From Pempheris klunzingeri (lineage: Eukaryota > Chordata > Actinopteri > Acropomatiformes > Pempheridae): a stretch of 64,000 nt of DNA. The stretch covers positions 13,654,977 to 13,718,976 of the forward strand of contig NC_092035.1 in NCBI RefSeq assembly GCF_042242105.1, in the 5' to 3' direction. The notes beneath the pieces are model-generated. The model had not been told where the DNA came from. It made no database searches and saw only the letters and a list, made by a program, of their open reading frames with translations. The translations under genes and the position numbers were made by a program. This document shows, in pieces, positions 29,001-41,353 of the stretch (positions are counted from its first letter, which is position 1; each line of letters opens with the position of its first letter).

Positions 29001-32000
29001 TCTGCAGGCATTTTTCACTTTCATTTTCCCGAACAAAGCTCCCTCTGTATTAGGGAACCGACCCCAGGATTTTTTTTTTCTCATCCTCAGATAAAGATAG
29101 AGCTGCCTACTCAGCTGCATGAGAAGCATCACCTTCTCTTCACCTTCTATCACGTTAGCTGTGACAGCAACAGCAAGAAGAAAGACCTGGTGGAGACTCC
29201 GGGTAGGATGTGGCTTTCAGTCATTGGATGTAAACATCATTATCATCATTGGATGTAAACACCATAAACAAAACCATGAATTCATGTAAATATCTGCCAC
29301 GATAACGTGGGCAGAAGCAGTTTAAAAGAGGTACACTTTACTTCACACACTGTGATGTTGTCAGTCTCCCTATTAGATGGAGATATTTGACATTGTGATG
29401 CGAATCCTCATGCTGCAGCCAACCCAGTATCACCACTGCTTTCCAAACACATGGCTGTACCTGTTTTTTACCCACAGTGGGTTCAGCATGGCTGCCTCTG
29501 CTAAAGGATGGCAGAGTTATCATGAATGAACAGCAGCTGCCTGTGGCTGCCAATCTGCCTGCCGGGTACCTCGGCTCACTGGACGGTGTCAACAAGGTAA
29601 AAAAAGATGATTATTATCAAGGTTTGATTATTTTTTACAATAACTGAAAAAAAGATGGGCTTTCTTACATTACCATAGAGGATCAGATGCAGTTTGTGGC
29701 TGGATAAAGATCTTATTAGCTGTGATTGGATTGGGACCTTGCAGAGCTCCAACAGGCTTTCACATCAAATGCCTGTGAAATCTGATCAGCATCAAAATGT
29801 AATCCACTTTAAACTAACAATCAATGCCATCTCACCGTTAAGATCCCTCCGTGTTGTTTCTTTTGATGCAGGGCTAATGGCTTTTCTGTAAATTTAATTA
29901 AAGCTGTCGTATGTCTACAAAAGTGGCTCATCAAAGAAGCATTTTCTGCATGATGCTTCGTGCTGACTTCACATTCAATGCCCGTGTTTTTAACATTAAT
30001 CCTATTAAGTGGTCCGTTAGGACATCTGTTGCAAAAAATAAACACACAAAACCACTAAGTCACTCTGGTTTAAGTGTTTAAGGAATTTAAGATTTCTCTC
30101 AGGGTGGCTTATTTTGAAATTCTATTCTAATTGTCATTTCTTGCTGCAGCCAGTTTATCAATTGAAATGAAAATGAACCTCTGTCTGTAGCCAAGCTTTT
30201 TGTGAGGGAAACACTTCTAAAATTAATATCAATATTTTCACTCTCAGCCTATGTGAGGAGAGGCTGGTGAAGAGAAACCTGCTGGCTCCCTAAAGGTGCT
30301 TTAAGGAACTGGCAAACCTAATTAATGTGCAAGACCATCTTATATACTGAGGAGATAATTAGTGGAGTGACTAACAGCAGGCAGGGGATGAGTTACACCT
30401 CTGTATACCCATATGTGCAGCGACATGTGTGGTATGATAAGATCAAGACAAAAAAACAGACAGAAGGCTAAGTGGATAGTTTATATTATATAATGATAGA
30501 TTCATAGTTATATCATGTTGTCTGTGCATTTTAGAAATGCTCCAATGCATAAACACATTCAACACATTGTCATTCAGTATGCAGAGCAGGAACTATTATT
30601 TTATCCATTATTTTTGCAGCACTCTGGCTCGGAGATCAAATGGGTAGATGGAGGAAAGCCCCTGTTCAAAGTCTCATCTCATCTTGTTTCCACAGTTTAC
30701 ACTCAGGTATATACGCACTGTTAATCCTTGTTAGTGGATAAAAGCATCATCTCAATGCCTTTTACGTGTAATCAAATAATATGTTTCCTTTAGGACCAGC
30801 ACTTGCACAACTTCTTCCACCACTGTCAAAGCATGGAGGTGTCAGAACAAGCTTTAGAGGGGGAGCTGGTGAAATACCTGAAGGTATTGTTCATTTCTAA
30901 TGCCCCCAGGAAAAATGAGCACACCCCTTTGTTCATGCCTTAACAAATACCATCTTGTAACATGGCATTTTAAAGGAACATTTCAACATTCTACATTCAT
31001 TTATTTCTTGTCTTACTTCCGCCACCTCCCTCCCAGAGTCTCCACGCGATGGAGGGTCACGTGATGGTCAACTTTCTGCCCACCATCCTCAACCAGCTGT
31101 TCTGCGTCCTGACCAGAGCCACACACGAGGATGTGGCTGTCAACGTGACCAGGCAAGCCCAAAACACACACACTTACGCACATGTGTGTGATATCCCTGG
31201 TTTCCACCAGCAGAAAGCTGTCTCAGAGCAATACTTTGGTCTTTTTCTTTTTCTTTTTCTCTTGACAAACGTCATCCATAGAAAATGATAACAACAGCAC
31301 GTTCATCTGGTTTTCATTCCATAGTGTATTTCCCGGTTCATCTTTAATAACCCAATCCTTATTCTCATCAGGCACTCACCTATGGCTCGTATACTTACAT
31401 CGCTTTGTGTTTAGTATCTCCAGTGGGTTTGTGACTAGTCTTTGAAGCTCTGTACGCAGTGTGGAAATGAGGCGTCGCTGCCTTTGAATGCATAAATGTA
31501 TTTTCTTTTCTTTGATTTATTCCTTCTAGAGCGCTTCACTTTCTCCTTTCTTATTCTTTCATATCTTTATGTCATTATCTGTCTCTTTCTCTTCAGGGTG
31601 ATGGTTCATGTTGTAGCACAGTGCCACGAAGAAGGGCTGGAACACTACTTGAGATCTTATGTCAAGGTGTGGTCTTTTCTCACTACATTCATGCTGACGA
31701 CCCACAGCGCTGACAACATATTCATGCTCCTATAGAAATTGAAGTTGACACAATGTGATTTTCTCCTCTCAGTTCGTGTTTAAGCCAGAGCCTTATTCCT
31801 CCACCAATGTGAAAACAGTTCACGAAGAGCTGGCTAAAGCCATGACGGCCATCCTCAAACCGTCCACAGACTTCCTCACCAGCAACAAGCTGCTGAAGGT
31901 ATCCCATGTTCAGGCAGAGTATTTAACATGCCAGAAAGAAATATGTGAAATACACATTTTGTTTCAGAAAAGCACAGGGAAGACACAGTATCTGTACACA

Positions 32001-35000
32001 CTTCATCAGTTTCATTTACAGACAATAAGAGACCTTCCACTCACTCCTAATATCTGTATTTAAATCTATATAACAAAGAAAGGTACGATTTATTACAGTA
32101 AAGGTAGCTTACCCAAAGTGCATCACCTTTTTTTCATTTCACACAAAGAAGCATTTTCCTACAAGAGGTTGACAGAAATCTTAAGTGTTCTGTAAATCAA
32201 TCCTTCCATGGTGTTTGTGTTGCAGCACTCGTGGTACTTCTTTGAAGCTCTGGTGAAATCAATGGCTCATTATCTCATAGAGAGCGGGAAGGTCAAGGTA
32301 GGCCTTGTTTTATCCTTCTCTTCTTTTCTTTAACCCCTTGCCCCCCCCCCGAAGCCTGAATCCCCTTTTCTTTTTTCTTTCCCTCGTCCAGCTCTCCAGG
32401 AACCAGCGCTTTTCTGCGTCCTTCTACCACGCAGTGGAGACTCTGGTGAACATGCTGATGCCACACATCACCCAGAAGTACAAGGACAACCTGGACGCAG
32501 CCCGCAATGCCAACCACAGCCTGGCAGTCTTCATCAAGGTTGGCGCTCCTCCCAGTTCCTGCAGTGCCTTTTTGTCCTTTATTACGCAGATGAGTGTGGA
32601 AAAATCGCCCTTTGGTTTGGGGCAAACATGAAATTGTCAGGGAATGTAGAGTTAGATTGTTTATGTTTAATGATTGATATAATTAAAGAAATAAAGATGG
32701 GAGACAGAAACCTAAAGAAATCACCTTTTTGTGATTCTAACTCTTTACTTACGTCTTCACTCAGCGCTGCTTCACCTTCATGGACAGAGGCTTCGTATTC
32801 AAGCAGATCAACAACTACATGAACTGCTTTATGCCTGGAGACCCCAAGGTTAAAAGGCTCACCTGCCGCCACCTTTTAATGATTTCATCCAAGTTATTAA
32901 ACGTGAAGTTAAAGCTGATTTGAAGCCACAGACGTGTCACTGAAATGTGTTTTCTCTTGTGTTCCTACCAGACTTTGTATGAGTTTAAGTTTGAGTTCCT
33001 GCGGGTTGTTTGCAGCCATGAACACTTCGTCCCTCTGAATCTGCCCATGCCATTTGGAAAAGGCAGAATTCAAAGGTTCCAAGGTAAACGACACACACTT
33101 AATGTCACTGTCATTTAGACAGAGCGCAGTTCTGCTTCTCCTCTACATCCTGGTTTTTCTGTCCATCGATGCCTGCTACAGATCTTCAGCTGGACTACTC
33201 TCTGACCGATGACTTCTGTCGAAACCACTTCCTGGTGGGGCTGCTGATGAGGGAGGTGGGCGGCGCTCTTCAGGAGTTCCGAGAGATCCGCCAGATCGCC
33301 ATCCAGGTGCTCAAGGGGTTGATGATCAAACACACGTTCGACGACCGCTACGCTGCGAAAGTGAGTCCTTCAGCTTGACCTTGACTATCATTTGAACATC
33401 CCGTACATTTTGTTTAATTAAAGAATCAACCTGACAATCTTTTTACAGCCTAGTTCTCTTCTTAATTTTTATTTTGCAGTGCTTTTGGTTTTAAAAGGAA
33501 CTGGGTCTGCTAAATACTTTATTAGTGGTTTGACTTAAGCGTGAATTCTGTCTGATTTGTGTTGTCCCAGAGCCAGCAGGCCAGACTGGCCACCCTCTAC
33601 CTCCCTCTGTTTGGGCTGCTCCAGGAGAACGTCTACAGACTGGACACCAAGGAGTCAGCCACCCTCAGCAACCACAACGTAAGCCTGACACCTAGTGGCA
33701 GGAAACCAAATAGCAGCTTGTGTCTCTAATTCCCTCTTCAAAACATTTATCACTGGGTTAATGTCAGTTTAACGCGTCGCTCTCCTGAATATTTATTTGT
33801 TAATGTTGGTGTTGTCTCTGCAGCTGAAAGCATGCTTCTGTTGTGACCAGCTCATTTTGTTGCTCTCTTTTCCCAGAATGCACGGGAGGACTCTCTGGTG
33901 CCCAACTCCATGGTGACCCCACAGAAACCCGGGAGCTGTATAGAAAATGCTCTGCACAAAGATGTGTTTGGAGTCATCTCTGGAACAGGTAAGTCCTCAC
34001 TCCGCTATCGCACCATTGATACGTGTACAAGTCCGAGCTAATGCAGCTGGAGTTCCTCTCATAATGAATCTTAATACGGAGGAAAATGTTTCACCTTAAA
34101 GTGGATCATAAACCTGATTTCTTTCTACTTTGCCTTACCTCATTTTCCATGTTGGACCCAAACTTGCTTTATCCCTGCAGCCTCCCCCCACAGCTCCACC
34201 CCCAATGTCAGCTCAGTTCACCACGCAGACTCCAGAGGCTCTCTGGTCTCCACCGACTCAGGAAACAGCCTGCTGGACAAAAGCAGCGACAAGACCAACT
34301 CATTGGAGAAGGTAGATGCATACTTGAATGGGTGTCTTTTTTTAAGGTCATTGATTCTAGTACAATGAACCAAACTGAATGTGTACATAGATCCTTTATA
34401 GGAGCTCTAGCTTTAGCTTGACAGTTTGCACAGAGCTCCTGTGACTTTATTTAATTTTACATTATCTTGGACACCTACGCTCTCCTCCCACCCCTTCCTC
34501 CAGCGCTCCCACGCCCCTTCTCCTTGCACTGTACCTTCTCAAACTCAACAAAAGGACAAATTTACCAGGAGGCACTCGATCAACGTGCCCCCTCTCCCCC
34601 TGGGCCCCGAGGACAGAGCTCCACCTTTGAACCGCGCTACCAAGCGGGTCACCATGGACTTCTCCCTCCTCTCTGTGCCCCTGCCTGACCTGCTGCAGGA
34701 CAGTGACACTGATAATGACAAACAGGCTGCAGGCCAGAGGGTGGATGGAAATCATGAGGAAAACATACCTATACAAGTATACTGTTTGACCTTTGACCTC
34801 TCCACCAGAGACCTTTGGCTACAATGTACAGAGTCCAGCAAATTTAGGATTTGTAATGATTCTGTAAATCAGATGCTTTTGGTACTTTTTGTGTCACTGA
34901 AATCCAGTTTAGAGACCAAAACTATACAGCAGATATCTGTACAATACGTCAAAATTGTCTCCCAACCTTCCTCTCTTCTGAGTGTCCCACATCAGGGAGT

Positions 35001-38000
35001 GTGTGTGCTTTTACCAGTGCAGAGGCTGAACTGACCTTGCAGCCTTTTTCAATATTTCCTCTCCTGCGCTGTCAAACTTACAATTGATGTTGCTATCTCA
35101 AAGCACAGAGCTGCAAATGTGCTTTTATTTGGTCTTGCGTACCCCCTCCACCTCCCCCCTCCCCCACCGACAAGGAAGATATGTGACATTTCTCATGTCT
35201 GAAGCTTGGGTTGTTTGAGTGATGTTCTTTATCTACTGGAAGTTTCAATTTTCCTGCAAATCTGCCGTCTGCGCCTGATAACAAAAACTTTTCCTCTTTG
35301 TTCTCTCTCTCTCTCTCTCTCTCCCTTCTTTCTTCCTGTGCGTCAGAACCAGTGTGCGTCGGCCCTGGGCAGCACGGTGCTGCGATGCGACAAACTGGAC
35401 CGGGACGAGATCAAAAACCTGCTCATGTGCTTTCTGCATATCCTCAAGAGCATGTCAGAAGGTAGGGTAGCCTGGCTGAGTCATTGGACTTGACTGTGAC
35501 ACGAGCTGATATAAGCAGCCATTGCAATCTTTTCTGACTATTTTCTTACCATTTCATCACCTCAGAGGCCCTTTTTGCATATTGGAACAAAGCAGCTCCC
35601 TCAGAACTAATGGACTTCTTTACATTGATAGAGTGAGTACAGAATTAAACAAGCTTTTTATGATCATGTGCACGTGAAGTTGAGAGTGACACTTCAGTCA
35701 AATCAAAAAAAGAGCTATTAGCATTTGTTTTAACTCAGCTATGATACAATACTGATATTGTTGGAAAAATAAGATTAGTGTTGAAATATAAACCTAAAAC
35801 ACAACGACCGAACGTGGAGGGCAAACAGCTGGTGTGGCTCCGTCCAAAGGTTAAAAAAATCCTCCTCAGCTCACTCATTAACATGTTGTATGTTTGATGT
35901 GGACACAAACAGAAATGTAAGCATGTGAACTTTATTTCTCTTTGATGCTGTATACCTTTGTTGGAAGTAGGAATTTGTGCTAAAGTACAATAAAAGCCAG
36001 TATTACTGCAGCCAGGGGGTGTGATGTGAAAGCACGGTGTGGAGTCCAGTAACGGTCTGACTGATCTTCAGCTCTCGTGTCTGTGCTGTCTGTCCTGCAG
36101 AGTCTGCCTCCACCAGTTTAGATACATGGGGAAGAGATTCATCGTCAGGTAGAGTGTTCATGGAAATTAATTACTCGTCGGAGCACATAGTTCACCTGAC
36201 ACTTCATTTGTGAATTGACTCTTGAAGTGAAATGGATCAGATTATGAACTAATCAATGCAATTCTATGGCTCACACCCACGCACAGACTAACAAAGTCCT
36301 TACTGAATCCTTTAACCCCTTCCCTCTGGTTTGTTGTCTCTTCTGTAACGCTACTGGCAAGTTGCTTTGCGGTTAATATCGCGGCCCCAGGCCCCTCCTG
36401 CATGGGTAAGCGATTGCTGTCTGACTTTGCTTACTTAAATGCATGAGACTGCCATTTGTGTGTGCAGTTTTAAAGTCACATAACAATGTAGCCACTCGTT
36501 CACCTGCTGTGTTCCCATCCATCACTTCTTCCTCTGTACACCACCACTGAGACATTTCCTCATTTGATTTATGTTCATTTGATCCTTTTGCGCCTCTTGT
36601 ACCATCTTTGTGTTACCTTTGTTGTTGTTACCTGTATACCTGATGGTACTGGTATTTCTCTTCTCCCACCAGGAGCCAGGAGGGGGCAGGGCCTGTAGCT
36701 CCAGACAGGAAGTCTCTGACTCTGCCTGTGTCTCGTAACAGGGCGGGGATCCTGCATGCCCGCCTTCAGCAGCTGGGAACTCTTGAAAATGCTCACACCT
36801 TCAACAACAGTAAGACAAATAGAAATACATTAAGTGGTACAAACAGCATCCCAATCTTTGCAGGAAAATGTTTTTTTCCCCGAGAATTCACACAATGCAT
36901 CACCCTACTTTATCGCATTGTACAGTGTTGCAGATGCCCATAAGTCTGTTTAAAATGAATAGAAACGAGCTCCTTATAACTTCAGATCTTGGCTCATAAT
37001 CATCAGATTCAGGTTTTTTTATTTTGTAGCTTTTTAGTTTTTAGTTTTTCTTTATTTTGATCTGGAAGCTTGGCCCAATGGAGTTATTGCAAGTATTGGC
37101 AGCCATTAAGAACACTTATCTCCTTCCATAAACATACAGAAGTACTTGTCGAATGTCTGTTTAGTCATTATAACTGATCAGCAACATCATCAAGTATATA
37201 ATGTTCTATGTTTCTGCACAAGTCCTATTTATTGCTCCAATAAAGCCGTATCTGTAACCGTGCCCTTGTGGGTGTGCTCTCTGCGCAGTGTACTCTCATA
37301 CAGAAGCAGATGTGAGCAGCCAGTGTCTGCTGGAGGCCAATGTGTCCACAGAAGTCTGTATGACTGTGCTGGACACGCTCAGCATCTTCATCATGGGTTT
37401 CAAGGTGCTAATGCAAACCACCACAATGCTCGACATTTTGCATCCTAACAGTCCTCACATTGTGGTTGTCTGGTCCTGAACGTCCTCCTGTGCCCTCAGA
37501 CCCAGCTGACTTCAGATCTCGGTCACAACCCCCTGATGAAGAAAGTGTTCCAGGTCCATCTGTGCTTCCTGCAGATCCCTCAGTCTGAGGTCGCCCTCAA
37601 ACAGGTCTTCACCTCACTCAGGACCTTCATCTACAAGGTGAAGAAGTCTCCCTTTCTTGGTTGGTTCTAGGCTGGTGATTTAAACTCAGGGTGGCTTAAG
37701 AAACTAGAGCTTCATATTATCATTTTTTCTTGATAGCGCCATTTTTCACACATTACCTCCTCTCTCTCTCTCCACATGTGTCCTCCAGTTCCCCTGCACC
37801 TTCTTCGACGGCCGGGCTGACATGTGCGCCTCTCTATGCTACGAAATCCTCAAGTGCTGTAACTCCAAGCTGAGCTCTATCCGCAACGACGCCGCCCACC
37901 TTCTCTACTTCCTCATGAAGAGCAACTTTGACTACACTGGACGCAAGTCTTTCGTCCGAACACACCTGCAGGTGTGTGTGTTTGCTCCGTCTGTCCAAGT

Positions 38001-41000
38001 CTGGATGTCAGTGTTTGGTCTGATGTGCCTTAAGTATGCTGACCACGTTCTTGTAAGTCATGCTCTATTGATTTTGTTCTTCCTTTCTGTTCGCCCAGGT
38101 GGTCATTGCTGTCAGTCAGCTGATTGCTGATGTCATCGGTATCGGGGGTACCCGTTTCCAGCAGTCTCTCTCCATCATTAACAACTGTGCCAACAGTGAC
38201 AAGACCATCAAGGTGCATACGCAATCATGTTAAGAACCACTGCCTTATTTAAAGTGCCAGTCCTGTTAACTTTGTTTTTATTGCATCAATACAGGATTGG
38301 GAGGGATTGTGAAAGGTTTAACCTCACAACTTTGAATATTGATGTTTTTCAAATTCTTATTAGTATTTTGCCTATACTTTAGAAGATTTGGGAAAATATA
38401 CGGGTAAAGTCCCTTAAAAAAGCTGCAGCATAAGTCAGATGAATCACTATATAATGTTAATAATGATAATTCAAAAGCAATATTATATATTACATATATA
38501 TTTGCTTTTCATTGATAGTTGGTTGAAGTGACTCCTGTAGCATTGGGCGGGAATTCTGGATCAGACAAATTCAAACCTTCCTCATATTTTCGGCAGAAAC
38601 ATTTTTTACTTAATTAATTCTTTCTTTTTGTATTTTTCCATAGAAGAAACCTTATCTGTTGCTTTATACTACTGTAGCACACAGCATTTCCGGCAGATGT
38701 GAAGGACTTGACAAAGCGCATCCGGACGGTCCTGATGGCCACCGAGCAGATGAAGGAGCACGAGAACGACCCAGAGATGCTGGTGGACCTCCAGTACAGC
38801 TTGGCCAAGTCCTACACCAGCACGCCCGAGCTCCGCAAGACCTGGCTGGACAGCATGGCTCGCATCCACAACAAGAACGGAGATCTCTCAGAGGTATTTT
38901 GAAAGTATTTTGTTCTTAAATCACACGTTTAATTTCACTTTAGTTTTGCACAGATTTGAAGGAAGCTGTTTTTGTTCCTTGTCTCTGTATGTCCTCCTCG
39001 CCTGCAGGCAGCCATGTGTTACGTACACGTTGCTGCCCTGGTAGCTGAGTACCTGTGGAGAAAAGGTTAGTGGACGGTATAGGAGTGTGTGTCTCCTTGT
39101 AACGGTATGCTTCCTTTTACAGTAAATAACTGCTGACCATTTGAACTCCAACACTTTTACAATCTAGCTTTATAGAGGCCATATAATGACTAACAGGTAA
39201 AGGTGAACACAAGGAGGTTAGTAGGAAGAAGATTATCCCGCAGTGACTGTTAAATAATCTGAATAAAATGGATTTGATTCACTAGAGAAAGATTATGGAC
39301 AGTAATAAAATGTTTGATATCTTACACTGTTCCCTATACTACAGTAAATCAGTACACCACCAATTATTAGACAAATCACAAGGACTGATTTGCAGGTGAA
39401 GGGTGAGCTAAAATATTTCTATTGAGCACACTTTTTACCCTTTACACACCTACACATATACCAATCGATCAATCAATCAATCTTTATTTATATAGCGCCA
39501 ATTCATAACAGCGTTATCTCCAGACTCTTCCCATAAAGAGCAGGTCTAGACTAAACTCTTTAATTAGAGAGAGACCCAACGATTCAGGAATTCAACATTA
39601 AGGATTCAAGAATCCCCACATGAGCAGCATCAGATATTATATTAGGAAACAGTGGCAGGAAGAACTCCCCTTTAACAGGAAGAAACCTCGAGCAGACACC
39701 CATACAGACAGGAACATGCACCTTCATCCTCCACATGAGCGCTCGTCCAAGGGTCATCTGCTCATTCCCATGTTAAAAACACCACGTTAACAACACTGCA
39801 TTCCCCAGATAAGATTCCCTCTCACGTGCTGTTCACATATCAAGTAAGTAGGAAGTGGCAGCTGAGAATGACAGGTAGCAGTTGTATGGAACACACAATA
39901 GTGGGTTATAAAATGCAAAATACATTACGCCACCCTGTAAAAGTTTCAGCAAGAAAACTGGAGTGACGCTGAGTTGATCACTGACATGCTGATTCTTTGA
40001 GCTTATGACCCTTATAAACAGTATGTCAGTTATGTGATTGCCGCATACTCCTTCCTACTAGAACCTAGTAATGCTCATTAACGTATGCTACTGCTACAGT
40101 AAATATTGCTGCTGCTCTGTGTGAAATGTCTGGCAGATGCAGATGATGCCTCTCTATTGATTTAGTGTCAGATCTTAGTGGTATGTCAGTTTGACTAGAG
40201 ACATGCTGCTCCGAATGGCACATGGCCCATGATATCAGCACATGACTGGCACAAACAACTTTCCATTGGCCTACGATGATTCTTTCCTGCACATGCCACT
40301 GCTGACCTGTTAGCATTTCACTGCACATTAAAAGTATGACACTACTGTTCCACTGACGGGCGCTACCAGGCGCTAGAGCTAACGTGCCATGCGTGAGGCA
40401 TACTGTTACCGCAGCAGTTGATTCCATCAGGTTATCACCGTCCCTCTTCTTTCTTGTTGCCTTATTGAGGGAATAACTCAAATTAAATGAAAATAATGTC
40501 CATTGTTTTCATTCCACTCATGTTGCCTCTACATCTGTATGGTAGGCATGTTCAGGCAGGGCTGCTCCTCTTTCCGCGTCATCACTCCAAACATCGATGA
40601 GGAGGCAGCGATGATGGAGGACGTAGGGATGCAGGATGTTCACTTCAATGAGGTAAGACTTCCTATTGAAATGTCCGTGCTGTGAGTATCTGCCAGCCAC
40701 ACGGTGTTGATCAGGCATTTAGGATATTTTTTTAAGTCCCTCAGTGGCAGCACGTGTCACATTATGACTAGGAGAGCTTTTATCTCTGTTAAGAGTATCA
40801 ATTGCTCTGCGAGGTGAAAATGCTGTAGACTTTGACACAGGGCTTGGTACAAGAAAATCACCGGGAAGATCTGACGAGCGTTCAGGGATTCAGTGTCCTG
40901 CCCAAGGTCAGTCCAGCTTGGGCAGAGGCTTGTTGACACAGAGGCCTGAGACCAGCTCCTCTGTTAAACTGATAACCCGGTGAAATTGAAAGTGATGTCT

Positions 41001-41313
41001 GGAGAATGTGTGAGCTTTTATGAGTAGGTCAACAGATCTGCGGGCTGTGAAAAGCACTTTTACCTCCCATCTGCTCCGAAAACCCTTTTTTCTTTATGAG
41101 CTGGGCTCATCCCGGTATCATCCTTCAATAAAAAGAAAGGAGATAATAGATCTATTTCCTCCCATGTCTGCTCTCTCTACAGGAAGACGACGCTTGGTTT
41201 AAGTTCACTGTAGCCTCGTAAACAAATAAGAGCAAACAGAAATGTCCCTCTTTGCAACAATTAGATATTCAAGGCTGAGGCTGCAGGGAGGAGGGGGAAG
41301 TTTACATGTGTTT

Positions 41314-41353
<40 letters not shown>

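Noticed and set aside
34426..35034. 202-codon open frame in dock9
   Set aside because: Only the part bounded by the acceptor at 34503 and a donor at 34740 or 34776 can join the neighbouring exons in frame; the rest is intron that happens to stay open.
36386..36400. Possible 15-nt microexon (AG-flanked, donor GTAAGC) between dock9 exons 37 and 38
   Set aside because: It keeps frame, but the peptide (about PLLH) has no match in DOCK9 or DOCK11 at this place and the acceptor lacks a pyrimidine tract.
38688..38693. Alternative acceptor (CACACAG) 10 nt into dock9 exon 43
   Set aside because: It would shift frame and meet a stop at once; the TAG at 38676-38677 gives [11 protein letters not shown] as in the family.
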